NCBI RefSeq assembly: GCF_028694605.1 | Contig: NZ_JAQVKP010000012.1 | Location: 26,516-90,515 of the forward strand | Length of the DNA: 64,000 nt | Source of the DNA: Sulfurimonas sp. | GTDB taxonomy: Bacteria; Campylobacterota; Campylobacteria; Campylobacterales; Sulfurimonadaceae | Direction of reading: 5' to 3' | In this document: positions 1-8,673 of the stretch, piece by piece | Layout of the letters: the number at the start of each line of letters is the position of its first letter | Position numbering within the stretch: position 1 is the first letter of the stretch | Program-made: the position numbers and the translations under genes | The notes under the pieces: generated by a model | Told to the model about the DNA's origin: nothing | Seen by the model: the letters and a program-made list of their open reading frames with translations, nothing else | The model's database searches: none

Positions 1-44
1 GAAGCCTTAGTGAACGTGTTTTTAGTTTTGCAAGAAATCTAATT

Positions 45-434
45 CTATTTTTTTGCTAAAAACCTCTGCAAGATAATCATAGCGGCAATTGAGTCTATAC
101 GTCCGTCACGGATATATCTTATCTCACCACGCATCATACACTCTGCCTCAAGGGATGAGTTACTCTCATCCTGATAAAAAATCTCGCCCTTAAAAGCAAC
201 AAGATTCATAAAGTGAGCCACGCGGCGTCTCATTTCGTCTTCAGAGCTTCCACCCATCGGTATGCCCACTACAACGGCGTCAACTTCCCACTCATCAAGA
301 ACTTTTTTTACATCTCTTGCGGCTTGATCTCTGTTTTTTCTCTCTACTGCTTTTAGAGGAGTTACCAAATCTTTATGTGCGCTGTAGGCAAGCCCTACCC
401 TTTTTAAGCCCAAATCAATAGCTATATACTTCAC
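45..434 (-). CDS. yqgF: YqgF/RuvX family putative pre-16S rRNA nuclease
   Basis: RNase H-fold protein of the YqgF family, linked in other bacteria to maturation of the 16S rRNA 5' end and historically called a Holliday junction resolvase. The N-terminus reads MKYIAIDLGLKRVG, with the first catalytic Asp and the family DxGxxRxG pattern. QDESNSSLEAE and the terminal DSIAAMIILQ supply the other acidic positions. I start it at GTG 434-432, overlapping the mnmE stop by one base (TAGTG) with GGGA just upstream; this gives 129 aa, normal for the family. A TTG at 449 would add five residues. Last visible gene of the rpmH operon. Confidence 0.9.
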   Translation of the reverse strand: MKYIAIDLGLKRVGLAYSAHKDLVTPLKAVERKNRDQAARDVKKVLDEWEVDAVVVGIPMGGSSEDEMRRRVAHFMNLVAFKGEIFYQDESNSSLEAECMMRGEIRYIRDGRIDSIAAMIILQRFLAKK

Positions 435-1774
435 TATTTTCCCAAACAAAAACTGCCAAACATCTTCTCAAGCATCTCATCATTTTCAAAAGGTCTTGTG
501 ATTGAGGCTATCTCTTTTATGGCTTCATTAAGGCAAAAGGAGAAGATTTCAAGCTCCTGTTCTTGCAGCGGTATAAACGCTTCTTCTATATTTTCAAGTG
601 TCTTTTCAACTGCCGACACTTGTCGTTGTGAGATAAGCATCATCTCCTCAGAGCTGTTTGCCTCATTCATGATACATTCTAAAGCTTTGACAAGCGCATC
701 AACGCTCTCTTTTGAGTTGAGCTCCATATCAAAGCTTATATCTCTATGCGAAAATTTCGGCTCTAAATCTATCTTGTTTTTTACATACAAAACGTGCTTA
801 TTTCCAGCCTCTGATTTTATAAGAGATACTATCTGCTCATCTTCGGCATCTGCGACTCTTGAGCCATCAAATAGCGCTACAACAATGTCACTCTCTTTTA
901 TGGCTTCAAGTGAACGTTCAATTCCGATACGTTCTATCTCATCATTCGCCTCACGTATCCCTGCGGTGTCAACTATACGGATAAGATGCGTACCGATCTT
1001 CACCTGTTCTTCTATGGTATCTCGCGTCGTTCCTGCGATGTCGCTGACAATCGCACGGTTATAATTTAGCAGCGCATTTAAGAGTGAACTCTTCCCGACA
1101 TTTGGTTTTCCCACAATCGCCACACGAAAACCCTGCATCAGCCCCTCTCTTGCCATGCTGGCAAGAAGTGTTTTTTGAAGTGAATTTTGAAGCTCACTCA
1201 GTTTTGCCTTGATTTGCAAAACCAAATCATCAGGCAAATCCTCTTCCGCATAGTCGATGCTTACCTCCGAGTAAGCAAGGATATGGATAAGCGCATCACG
1301 AATACCCTCTACGAACTCCTTAAGCTCGCCTTTCATTTGCTTTGCAAGTATCCGTGCCGCATCTTCGCTTTTTGCTTCGATAAGCCCTGCAATCGCCTCC
1401 GCTTCACTTAAGTCAATACGACCGTTGAAAAAAGCCCTTTTTGAAAACTCCCCTGCCTCTGCAAGTCTTGCACCATAAAAGAGTGTTGATTTTAAAATGC
1501 TCTGCGCAACTATAAAACCGCCGTGACACTGGATTTCAACTACATCTTCGGCGGTAAAAGAAAAAGGTGCTTGAAAGTAGATAACAATGACCTCATCTAT
1601 AAGCTCATCATCACCACTATAGATATTTGTTAAAGTTGCATATCTTGGGGAAAAAGTCTGTTTGCGGGTAAGTTTTTTGGCAATCTCCAAAGCCCTATCA
1701 CCGCTAATGCGGATGATGGCGATAGAGCCTATGCCGTTAGCGGTTGCAACGGCACTTATAGTATCTTCATTCAT
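434..1774 (-). CDS. mnmE: tRNA uridine-5-carboxymethylaminomethyl modification GTPase MnmE
   Basis: 446-aa GTPase that works with MnmG to modify the wobble uridine (U34) of a set of tRNAs. The N-terminal folate-binding domain covers about residues 1-120, followed by a helical region with the G domain inserted. GKPNVGKS (222-229) is the P-loop, GTTRD (248-252) the G2 region and DTAG (269-272) the G3 motif. The C-terminal CLGK (443-446) carries the catalytic Cys. Full length. It lies 3 bp after jag, and its stop overlaps the yqgF start, so translation is probably coupled. Confidence 0.97.
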   Translation of the reverse strand: MNEDTISAVATANGIGSIAIIRISGDRALEIAKKLTRKQTFSPRYATLTNIYSGDDELIDEVIVIYFQAPFSFTAEDVVEIQCHGGFIVAQSILKSTLFYGARLAEAGEFSKRAFFNGRIDLSEAEAIAGLIEAKSEDAARILAKQMKGELKEFVEGIRDALIHILAYSEVSIDYAEEDLPDDLVLQIKAKLSELQNSLQKTLLASMAREGLMQGFRVAIVGKPNVGKSSLLNALLNYNRAIVSDIAGTTRDTIEEQVKIGTHLIRIVDTAGIREANDEIERIGIERSLEAIKESDIVVALFDGSRVADAEDEQIVSLIKSEAGNKHVLYVKNKIDLEPKFSHRDISFDMELNSKESVDALVKALECIMNEANSSEEMMLISQRQVSAVEKTLENIEEAFIPLQEQELEIFSFCLNEAIKEIASITRPFENDEMLEKMFGSFCLGK

Positions 1775-1777
1775 CTC

Positions 1778-2722
1778 TTAATTGTGGTAGTCATTGATGA
1801 TGATAAATTTGAGTCCATCACGAGTAGAGCGAACAGCTACATACTTGTTTGGATATTTCTCACGAAGCTCTTTAAGCGCAATTTGAATCAAAACACCATC
1901 AAGTATTTTTGTCTGTGCACGCCCATCCCTATCAATATTTTCGCAAACAGTGACAAGATATCTTGCGATAGACTCCTCTTGATTTTTCAAAAACTCTGCT
2001 ATCTCCAAACGAAGCTGCAACTGGTACTTGGTATTAATCCAGTTAAAAATCATATATGAGAGCGCCTTGTAGCGATACCCCTCTTTTCCGATTAGAAGCG
2101 CTGCATCATCACCCTTAAACTCTATAAGAAGCGTGTTTGCATCATGCGCACTAACCTCTATTTTATCGATTTTAAAGCATGTTAGGGCAAAGAGTTCATT
2201 TATCTCTTTAGAAACGGCAGAAGCAACTTCGTAAGCGCTGATTTTCCCCTCTTGTTCCTCCTCGCAAAATACATCCTCTTCATCATAATCAGCAGTATAG
2301 TTAATCCCTGCCATATCATAATCATCATCCTCTTGCGTACTAACAAAAGATTCAGGCATGATTGTGTCATTTACTATATTGTGTTTTGGTGCCGTAAACT
2401 CTTTTTTAGGTTTATATTCACTCTTTTGTTGAGGCTTAAACTCTTTTTTTATTGGCTGTTCAGGCTCTTTTAGTTTTTCTTGCATAGGGGCAGGCGGAAT
2501 TTTTGTCTCTTCTATTTTTTGTGACGTGGCAACTGTTTGAGGCGGGAGATTTTCTTTGCTCTTTTTTGCCGCTACTATGATTGCACTCTTTTTAAAAAAT
2601 CCCATAAACCCATTGCTTGGAACCTGAACAATCTCAATCGCCAACTCACTGGCAGAACATCCAAGAGCTGAAGCGGCATCTTTACATGCCTGCTCCAGAG
2701 TGGTTGATTCTATCTTAATCAT
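1778..2722 (-). CDS. jag: Jag/KhpB-type KH RNA-binding protein
   Basis: Jag (SpoIIIJ-associated, KhpB) protein of about 314 aa. The N-terminal Jag_N region starts MIKIESTTLEQACKDAA. A long low-complexity acidic and Lys/Pro/Gln-rich linker follows. The KH domain has the GxxG loop GKEG near residue 210. The C-terminal segment occupies the usual R3H position, but I do not see a clear RxxxH motif. The start chosen is ATG 2722, overlapping the yidC stop by 8 bp (ATGATTAA); an ORF extension to 2749 lies wholly inside yidC. Proteins of this family bind RNA and travel with yidC in many bacteria. Confidence 0.9.
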   Translation of the reverse strand: MIKIESTTLEQACKDAASALGCSASELAIEIVQVPSNGFMGFFKKSAIIVAAKKSKENLPPQTVATSQKIEETKIPPAPMQEKLKEPEQPIKKEFKPQQKSEYKPKKEFTAPKHNIVNDTIMPESFVSTQEDDDYDMAGINYTADYDEEDVFCEEEQEGKISAYEVASAVSKEINELFALTCFKIDKIEVSAHDANTLLIEFKGDDAALLIGKEGYRYKALSYMIFNWINTKYQLQLRLEIAEFLKNQEESIARYLVTVCENIDRDGRAQTKILDGVLIQIALKELREKYPNKYVAVRSTRDGLKFIIINDYHN

Positions 2723-4343
2723 TCTCTTTCTCCACATGTTTTTGGGCATGTTTATGTGCGGCTATAGCAGCATCTTTTGCATTTTTGAACTGCTGATTGA
2801 CTATAAACTGCTGAGCGATAGAGAAAAGGTTGTTGACAAACCAGTAAAGAACCAAACCTGATGGGAAAGTTACAAAGAAAAATGTAAAAATAACCGGCAA
2901 ATATTTAAAAATCTTCTCTTGAATCGGATCCGTAAAGTTGCTCGGTGTAAGTTTTTGCTGGTAGTACATAGACGCACCCATTAAAATAGGCAAGATAAAA
3001 GTTCCGTCCATTCTTGAAAGGTCACTTACCCAGAACATCCACGGCGCACCCTGAAGTTCCACTGCATTTAAAAGAACGCGGTAAATCGCAAAAAAGACCG
3101 GAATCTGCAGAAGCATAGGAAGACATCCGCCAAGAGGATTTGCTCCGTGTTTTTTATACATATCCATAACAGCCGCATTCATACGCTGAGGGTCGCCTTT
3201 ATATTTTGCTTGAAGTTCTTTGATTTGCGGTGCGATGTCTTTCATCTTCTGCATCGAAACCATACCTTTGTACGTCAAAGGATAAAGAATCACTCTGATG
3301 ATAAGCGTAAGCCCTATAATCGACCAACCCCAATTTCCAAAGATACCGTGCAGCCACATAAGAAGCTGAAACAACGGTTTAGAAGCAAATGTAAACCACC
3401 CATACTCAATCGCATTTATCAAAACAGGATTAATCGCGTGGAGAGTTTTGTACTCTTTTTGCCCTATATAGCCGCTAAAGTTCATATTTTGCAGTGCTTC
3501 AAAGTAAAGAACAGGATTACTCTCTTTGTCTCTCTCTACGATTATGTTGGTATCTTTAGCAAATCCATACATAATGCTTGCAGAGTATTGATCAAAAGCA
3601 GAGATTAGCTCTACCCCCGAAAATGTCTTACGCCCTTGTGCATCACCATCTTCAATGATAGTAACTATCTGGTCGTCAGTATAAACCATTGCACCCGAAA
3701 CCGTCATCATCTGCTCAGTGATTTGCGGTCGTTGCCCTAAATAGATAAAATATTTTTTATCTTCAGAGAGTGCAACTTTGACATCATAATGCCCATCATC
3801 ATAAAAAGTAATCTCTTTTGTCACCGTAAGTGTTGAGAGCTTTTGCGTAAGAGTCACCTTTTGAGGTTCACCCTCTAGTGTTATTGCAGACTTATCTGCG
3901 GTATATGGAGTTTTTAGAGCTTCTTCATTGAGATTCTCATCCAAAAATCTGATAAAAAGAGGCTTGGTTCCATTTGCCGGTATAAGCTCGGCATGCTTGT
4001 CGTTTTTATCGTTGTATTTGTCTTGAAGCAACGTTTTTGACGCTACTCTTCCCAGTGTGTCCATTTTTAAAACAAACTTACTATTGTTCAGTGTTACTAA
4101 CGTACTTAAATCATTTGCCGCTATCTTTTCACTGGCGGAGACTGCATGTCCTGCCGCTTCCTCAGCTTTGAGAGTTGGAGTTTGGGTTGCTGTTTGCGCA
4201 CTCTTTGCGTTTTGAGTTGCTACCAGTGCTGCCTCTTGTTGCTCCGGTGGAAAAATTGCTGTATATGCTATAAAAAACACAAACGATAGCAATACGGCTA
4301 CTATTAATCTCTGATTTGGTGTCATTTTGTCGAACACGGTCAC
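2715..4343 (-). CDS. yidC: Membrane protein insertase YidC
   Basis: 542-aa YidC/Oxa1 insertase that inserts and folds inner-membrane proteins, alone or with SecYEG. The first transmembrane segment is at about residues 13-30, followed by a large periplasmic domain typical of Gram-negative YidC. The conserved C-terminal core begins near residue 335 and includes NPLGGCLPMLLQIPVFFAIY and the terminal FPSGLVLYWFVNN segment. A Lys/His-rich cytoplasmic tail follows. Its start overlaps yidD by 4 bp and its stop overlaps jag by 8 bp, so the three are one translationally coupled unit. Confidence 0.98.
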   Translation of the reverse strand: MTVFDKMTPNQRLIVAVLLSFVFFIAYTAIFPPEQQEAALVATQNAKSAQTATQTPTLKAEEAAGHAVSASEKIAANDLSTLVTLNNSKFVLKMDTLGRVASKTLLQDKYNDKNDKHAELIPANGTKPLFIRFLDENLNEEALKTPYTADKSAITLEGEPQKVTLTQKLSTLTVTKEITFYDDGHYDVKVALSEDKKYFIYLGQRPQITEQMMTVSGAMVYTDDQIVTIIEDGDAQGRKTFSGVELISAFDQYSASIMYGFAKDTNIIVERDKESNPVLYFEALQNMNFSGYIGQKEYKTLHAINPVLINAIEYGWFTFASKPLFQLLMWLHGIFGNWGWSIIGLTLIIRVILYPLTYKGMVSMQKMKDIAPQIKELQAKYKGDPQRMNAAVMDMYKKHGANPLGGCLPMLLQIPVFFAIYRVLLNAVELQGAPWMFWVSDLSRMDGTFILPILMGASMYYQQKLTPSNFTDPIQEKIFKYLPVIFTFFFVTFPSGLVLYWFVNNLFSIAQQFIVNQQFKNAKDAAIAAHKHAQKHVEKEND

Positions 4344-4666
4344 CCTTTATATGAAAAATTTTTTATGATATAAAAACGGTTTTTTTTATTTGGAACCAAC
4401 CAATATTTTATAGCATCAACCCCAAGTTTTGCGGGTTTTAAAGAGAGCTTATCAAGCAATGGATAGTCTATACCGCCCTCAAAGAGTTGATTGCAACGCA
4501 GTATTCTAGTAAAAGTGTGGTAAAAAGCACTTGAAATGGAGTTATTTTCAAAATGAATTCTTGCATATTGGCTACAAGATGGGTAATATCTGCAACTGCC
4601 ATAGCCAATGAGAGTAAAAAACTTCTGATAAAGCCATAATAATTTCAGCAAAAATGCTCTAACCAT
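4340..4666 (-). CDS. yidD: Membrane protein insertion efficiency factor YidD
   Basis: 108-aa YidD family protein, a small membrane-associated factor that assists YidC-dependent insertion. The diagnostic CRYYPSCSQYA motif is at about residues 25-35, followed by ILRCNQLFEGGIDYP. An amphipathic N-terminal helix precedes it. The start overlaps the rnpA stop by 8 bp, the classical rnpA-yidD overlap. A C-terminal extension of about 30 residues beyond the core carries Lys and aromatic residues. Confidence 0.95.
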   Translation of the reverse strand: MVRAFLLKLLWLYQKFFTLIGYGSCRYYPSCSQYARIHFENNSISSAFYHTFTRILRCNQLFEGGIDYPLLDKLSLKPAKLGVDAIKYWLVPNKKNRFYIIKNFSYKG

Positions 4667-5012
4667 TTGCGCTCTTTTTAAAAGTATTCAAGCGATTTAA
4701 AACTTTTTCAAAATCCGATTTGAGTTTTTCATGAGTTGTTTCATTAATGGCTTGCTTGGCTACAAAGATATATGTGCCATCTTCAAGCATAGAAGAGTAA
4801 GTGATAAACAGAGCCCGAAGTCTTCTTTTTGCTCTGTTTCTCTGTACGGCGTTGCCAATTTTTTTAGTAGCCGTAAACCCAACTTTTTTAGTGTTGGCTG
4901 CGGGGAGAAAAAACAGTACAACACTGCTTGTATGTGCATCCTTCCCTTTTCTATAGATATACTGAAACTCGCGATGCAGTTTCAGCGTATAGAAATTTCC
5001 TAAACTGACAAT
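4659..5012 (-). CDS. rnpA: Ribonuclease P protein component, probable ATT start
   Basis: Protein subunit of RNase P, which processes tRNA 5' leaders. Translating the minus strand from 5012 gives about 117 aa, including [11 protein letters not shown] and the RNA-binding signature [16 protein letters not shown]. The reading frame has no ATG, GTG or TTG upstream of the conserved core: an in-frame TAA (5018-5016) is followed by AAA and then ATT at 5012-5010, with AAGG about 8 nt before it inside rpmH. CTG at 4985 is the alternative start. The position between rpmH and yidD is the classical one. The identity is firm; the start codon is inferred. Confidence 0.9.
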   Translation of the reverse strand: MVSLGNFYTLKLHREFQYIYRKGKDAHTSSVVLFFLPAANTKKVGFTATKKIGNAVQRNRAKRRLRALFITYSSMLEDGTYIFVAKQAINETTHEKLKSDFEKVLNRLNTFKKSANG

Positions 5013-5134
5013 TTTTTACGACCTTTTGCACGACGACGGTTAAGTACACGACGACCGTTTTTTGTTGCCATTCTTGCTCTGAAACCGTGAGTTGACTTTC
5101 TCGGCTTACCATGAGGCTGGTATGTTCTTTTCAT
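5000..5134 (-). CDS. rpmH: 50S ribosomal protein L34
   Basis: 44-residue protein starting [13 protein letters not shown], with the typical [16 protein letters not shown] tail. It is highly basic and full length for L34. ATG is at 5134, preceded by AAGGA with 6-base spacing. Its 3' end overlaps the rnpA coding frame by 13 bp if rnpA starts at the ATT. First gene of the operon running to yqgF. Confidence 0.97.
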   Translation of the reverse strand: MKRTYQPHGKPRKSTHGFRARMATKNGRRVLNRRRAKGRKKLSV

Positions 5135-5184
5135 GACATATCCTTCTTTAAAATTAAGTCCGAAACTATATATGAAAGTTACTT

Positions 5185-5230
5185 AAAGAGCGGTTAAGTT
5201 TTCTATTTTTCAAACTGCCAACCGCTCTTT
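5185..5230 (-). terminator. Long hairpin between clpB and rpmH
   Basis: An 11-bp perfect stem (AAAGAGCGGTT at 5185-5195 with its complement at 5220-5230) encloses a second short stem AGTTT/AAACT. It begins 10 bp after the clpB stop codon. The T-tract on the minus strand is weak (TTTAAGTAAC), so this may be an imperfect intrinsic terminator or an mRNA 3' stabiliser that insulates the rpmH operon. Confidence 0.65.
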
Positions 5231-5239
5231 TGTAACCTC

Positions 5240-7816
5240 TTAAGAGATTTTTACTTCTATTTCACCGTCTTTATAATCAAACTCTACATAAGAACCCTCA
5301 ACAACCCTGCCCTCTAAAATCAGCTCCGCAAGTCTATCCTCAACAATCTCATAAAGAGCACGCTTAAGCGGTCTTGCGCCATAGATAGGGTCAAACCCTG
5401 CTTCTGCGATATAGGCTTTTGCATTTTGACTTAACGCTATATGGATATCTCTTCCCGCCACTTTTTTAGCGATTTCACTAAAGAAAATATCAACGATTCC
5501 GACTATCTGTTCACGACCCAGAGCATTAAAGATAACAATATCATCCAAACGGTTTAAAAATTCCGGCTTAAACGATTTTTTAAGCTCACCCAAAACCATC
5601 TCTTGAAGCGCATCTGAATTTGGATTTTCTATAATCTTTTGGCTTGCAATATTTGAAGTTAAAATGATGATAGTATTTGTAAAGTCAACCGTCACCCCTT
5701 TGTTATCCGTCAATCTTCCATCATCAAGCACCTGCAATAGGATATTGAAAACATCCGGATGCGCCTTTTCCACCTCATCAAACAAGATGACACTGTAAGG
5801 CTTTCTTCTTACCGCTTCCGTGAGCTGTCCGCCCTCTTCATACCCCACATATCCGGGTGCTGCACCGACAAGGCGTGAAACTGAGTGTTTTTCCATATAC
5901 TCGCTCATGTCTATTCGCACCATAGCATCGGGAGAGTCAAATAAAAACTTTGCCAAAGTCTTCGCCGTCTGTGTTTTTCCGACACCCGTAGGTCCTAAAA
6001 AGAGAAAACTTCCAATCGGAGAGTTACCGCTAGACAGCCCCGCTTTGTTTCTCTTTATGGCACGAGCAACCGCATGCGTCGCCTTGCTCTGTCCCACAAC
6101 CTCTTTGTTAAGCTCCTCTTCGACATTTAAAATCTTGTCTTTGTCTGCTTGGAGCATCTTTTTTACGGGTATGCCCGTCCATCTTGAGATGATAGAAGCT
6201 ATAGACTCTTCATCAACACTGTTTTTAAGAAGCGTACCCTCTTTTTGCATTCTTGCCCAGTTTTCTGTTACCTTCTTCTCCTCAGCTTGAAGCTGTGGTA
6301 TCTGCCCATACTCTATCTCTGCGGCTTTGTTGAACTCAGAAGCATTTTTTGCGATATTTGCCTCTCTTTTTTTTGCTTCTATCTCATTTTTTATGCTTGA
6401 AATCTTTCCAAAGACCTCTTTTTCATAGGCAAACTGAGACTCCAGACTTCTTACTCTCTCCTCAACATCTGCCAACTCTTTTTTTATCTCTTCAAGTCGT
6501 TTTGTATTTGCAGCGGATTCTTCCATCTTAAGAGCTTCCTCTTCAACACGCAACTCCGACCTTTTTACTTTTGCGCTGCTTAGCGCATGGGGTTCAGACT
6601 CAATCTGCATTTTCAGTTCTGCGGCAGCTTCGTCTATAAGGTCGATAGCTTTATCCGGCAAAAATCTATCTGCTATGTATCTATCCGAGAGTTTTGCCGC
6701 CGCAACAAGCGCGCTGTCTGTAATGGTAACATTATGGTGCGTTTCAAGCCTCTCTTTTATACCGCGTAAAATCTGGAGCGACTGATTGACTGTCGGTTCA
6801 TCAAGGTTAATCGGCAAAAAGCGTCTCTGGAGCGCCATATCTTTTTCAAAATACTTTCTATACTCCTTGAGCGTTGTCGCCCCGATAGTATGAAGCTCTC
6901 CGCGAGCAAGTGCAGGTTTTAGGATATTTGCCGCATCCATACTCCCCTCACTAGCCCCCGCTCCGACTATAGTGTGAATCTCATCTATAAAGAGTATGAT
7001 ATTTCCGCTCTTTTTGACCTCATCTACTACGGATTTAAGTCTGTCTTCAAACTCGCCTCTATACTTTGCACCCGCTATGAGTGCACTCATATCAAGTGCA
7101 ATTACCTTTTTATTTTGAAGTGACGTTGGTACTTTGCCATCGCTGATTCTTTGTGCAAGACCCTCAACAAGCGCAGTTTTTCCAACTCCAGGTTCACCGA
7201 GCAACATTGGGTTGTTTTTTGTTTTACGAATCAAAATCTGCATCATGCGTGTAATCTCTTCATCACGCCCTATCACAGGAGCAAGCTTACCTTCTCTTGC
7301 TTCTGCCGTCAAATCAATTCCATATTTTTTCAAAGACTCCAATGTCTCATCAGAGCTTTGCGACTCTATCTTTGCACCGCCGCGGGCTGCTTCAATATTT
7401 TTAGCAAACTCTGAAACATCAAGATATTTTTTAAAGAGAGTAAAAAACGGCTCATTTTTGATATTTGCCAACAGATACGTATCGACCGCCAAAAAAGAGT
7501 CTCCGTTTTTCGTCATCAAACCTATACCGTTTTCAAGTGTCTGAACAAAATTTCTTGAGATTCTGATGTTCTCTTTTGAGAGAGAAGATGCTTTTGGAAG
7601 TTTTTCACTTAAACTTTTTACATCAAGCTCAATCGCAACCTTGTTAATGTTCATCTTGTTAAATATCTGGTTAAGTACAGAGTTGGAGTTTGTAAGCTGC
7701 GCCCACAAAAAATGTATCGGCTCTACTTCCTGATTTTTGTTATGCAAAGCAAGCGAAACTGCCGACTCAATGGATTCACTCATGTTGTTTGTCAATTTTT
7801 CAAATATATTATTCAT
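5240..7816 (-). CDS. clpB: ATP-dependent disaggregase ClpB
   Basis: 858-aa Hsp100 chaperone that, with DnaK, extracts polypeptides from aggregates. An N-terminal Clp_N repeat region is followed by NBD1 with Walker A GEPGVGKT, a coiled-coil middle domain rich in Glu/Lys (about residues 400-540) that identifies ClpB rather than ClpA, and NBD2 with GPTGVGKT and the GYVGYEEGG pore-loop region. There is no ClpP-binding IGF-type loop that I can see. It is monocistronic, with a consensus-like sigma70 promoter and a HAIR-like element upstream, so heat control by HspR is likely. Confidence 0.98.
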   Translation of the reverse strand: MNNIFEKLTNNMSESIESAVSLALHNKNQEVEPIHFLWAQLTNSNSVLNQIFNKMNINKVAIELDVKSLSEKLPKASSLSKENIRISRNFVQTLENGIGLMTKNGDSFLAVDTYLLANIKNEPFFTLFKKYLDVSEFAKNIEAARGGAKIESQSSDETLESLKKYGIDLTAEAREGKLAPVIGRDEEITRMMQILIRKTKNNPMLLGEPGVGKTALVEGLAQRISDGKVPTSLQNKKVIALDMSALIAGAKYRGEFEDRLKSVVDEVKKSGNIILFIDEIHTIVGAGASEGSMDAANILKPALARGELHTIGATTLKEYRKYFEKDMALQRRFLPINLDEPTVNQSLQILRGIKERLETHHNVTITDSALVAAAKLSDRYIADRFLPDKAIDLIDEAAAELKMQIESEPHALSSAKVKRSELRVEEEALKMEESAANTKRLEEIKKELADVEERVRSLESQFAYEKEVFGKISSIKNEIEAKKREANIAKNASEFNKAAEIEYGQIPQLQAEEKKVTENWARMQKEGTLLKNSVDEESIASIISRWTGIPVKKMLQADKDKILNVEEELNKEVVGQSKATHAVARAIKRNKAGLSSGNSPIGSFLFLGPTGVGKTQTAKTLAKFLFDSPDAMVRIDMSEYMEKHSVSRLVGAAPGYVGYEEGGQLTEAVRRKPYSVILFDEVEKAHPDVFNILLQVLDDGRLTDNKGVTVDFTNTIIILTSNIASQKIIENPNSDALQEMVLGELKKSFKPEFLNRLDDIVIFNALGREQIVGIVDIFFSEIAKKVAGRDIHIALSQNAKAYIAEAGFDPIYGARPLKRALYEIVEDRLAELILEGRVVEGSYVEFDYKDGEIEVKIS

Positions 7817-7848
7817 ACTCTTTATCCTCGTATCTAAAAGTTGGAAAA

Positions 7849-7878
7849 ATTATAGCAAGTTGAGTGACTTCTTGTCAA
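7849..7878 (-). promoter_or_regulatory. Sigma70-type promoter of clpB
   Basis: On the minus strand, TTGACA (7878-7873) and TATAAT (7854-7849) are both exact consensus hexamers, 18 bp apart, ending about 32 bp before the clpB ATG. Exact hexamers at near-optimal spacing are rare in this AT-rich window. Confidence 0.85.
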
Positions 7879-7879
7879 G
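7859..7879 (-). promoter_or_regulatory. HAIR-like inverted repeat (putative HspR operator)
   Basis: Minus strand halves CTTGACA and ACTCAAC are separated by 7 bp (AGAAGTC). They match the known HAIR consensus CTTGAGT-N7-ACTCAAG at 11 of 14 positions with the correct spacer. The element covers the -35 box and spacer of the clpB promoter, where a bound repressor would block RNA polymerase. No hspR gene is in the window, so the regulator is inferred. Confidence 0.6.
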
Positions 7880-7926
7880 TCTTTTTAGTCTAACTGTATT
7901 AAACTTACTTTTAATTTGATTTGTAT

Positions 7927-7932
7927 TATAAT
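7927..7932 (+). promoter_or_regulatory. Putative -10 element of the nitroreductase gene
   Basis: TATAAT, 28 bp before the ATG at 7961 and ahead of a strong AAGGAG ribosome site (7949-7954). No convincing -35 hexamer is present, which is common for Campylobacterota promoters. It is divergent from the clpB promoter about 50 bp away. Confidence 0.5.
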
Positions 7933-7960
7933 TCCAAAAAAATTTTACAAGGAGATTTCT

Positions 7961-8638
7961 ATGCCAACTATCCTTGACACCATCATCAACCGCTCCTCCA
8001 AAAGAGCATATCTGCCAAGACCTGTACCGCTTGATATCCAAGAAAAAATCTTAGAAGCCGCTGCCATGACACCAAGCGGAGCAAATATGCAGCCATGGAT
8101 AACCTATGCGGTAAGCAATCAAGAGATTTTAAAAAAAATCGGTGATGCTATCATTCAAAAAATGCAAAGCGGTGTAGCACACGAGCAGTTTATCCAATAC
8201 TATCCGCTTAATTGGAAACCTATCTATAAAAAAAGAAGACTTGAGACAGGCGTGGGTCTTTATGAACTTATGGGTGTAGAGAGAAAAGATATAGAAAAAA
8301 GAACGCAGATGTGGCATGATAACTTTCGATGGTTTGGCGCACAAACAGTTTTTTTCGTCTTCACCGACAAGGCGATGATAGAGGGAGCACAAGGAGCGTT
8401 AATCGATTGCGGCGCATATATGCAAAGCATTATGTTAGCAGCGAGAGTCTTTGGCATAGAGAGCTGCCCGCAAGGCTCAACGACAGAGTTTGGCAAGGTA
8501 ATCGCAGAGGTACTAGATGCACCCCAAAACTTAGCCCTGCTCTATAGCGTTGTTCTGGGATACGAAGACAAAGATGCCAAAATCAATACTTACAGACCAT
8601 CGAGAGTTCCGCTGAGCGAAAGTGTTGTTTTTCTTTAG
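7961..8638 (+). CDS. Nitroreductase family FMN-dependent oxidoreductase
   Basis: 225-aa protein of the nitroreductase family, which reduces nitro compounds, quinones or flavins with NAD(P)H. The family N-terminal signature RSSKRAYLPRPVPLD, with its FMN phosphate-contacting Arg/Ser pattern, is followed by AAAMTPSGANMQPW. A late FGIESCPQGS segment is also typical. The ATG at 7961 is chosen because AAGGAG lies 6 bp upstream; a TTG-type extension to 7916 has no ribosome site. Substrate cannot be told from sequence. Confidence 0.9.
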   Translation: MPTILDTIINRSSKRAYLPRPVPLDIQEKILEAAAMTPSGANMQPWITYAVSNQEILKKIGDAIIQKMQSGVAHEQFIQYYPLNWKPIYKKRRLETGVGLYELMGVERKDIEKRTQMWHDNFRWFGAQTVFFVFTDKAMIEGAQGALIDCGAYMQSIMLAARVFGIESCPQGSTTEFGKVIAEVLDAPQNLALLYSVVLGYEDKDAKINTYRPSRVPLSESVVFL

Positions 8639-8648
8639 GATTCTTGCA

Positions 8649-8673
8649 AAAGAAGTCTAAAGAAGACTTTTTT
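8649..8673. terminator. Bidirectional intrinsic terminator between convergent genes
   Basis: AAAGAAGTCT pairs with AGACTTTTTT (one G-U) around a 5-base loop, ending in a T run on the plus strand; the reverse strand also ends in CTTTT. It lies just after the nitroreductase stop and overlaps the 3' end of the convergent PLP-enzyme gene. Confidence 0.75.

Noticed and set aside
1..44. Open frame on the minus strand after yqgF that could be the start of another gene.
   Set aside because: Only 44 bases, no start codon or ribosome site visible; cannot be supported.
498..1064. Long open frame on the plus strand opposite mnmE.
   Set aside because: Shadow frame of an unmistakable mnmE; Ser-rich low-complexity translation and no ribosome site.
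5820..6290. Plus-strand frame opposite clpB.
   Set aside because: Shadow of the second ATPase domain of clpB; no independent evidence.
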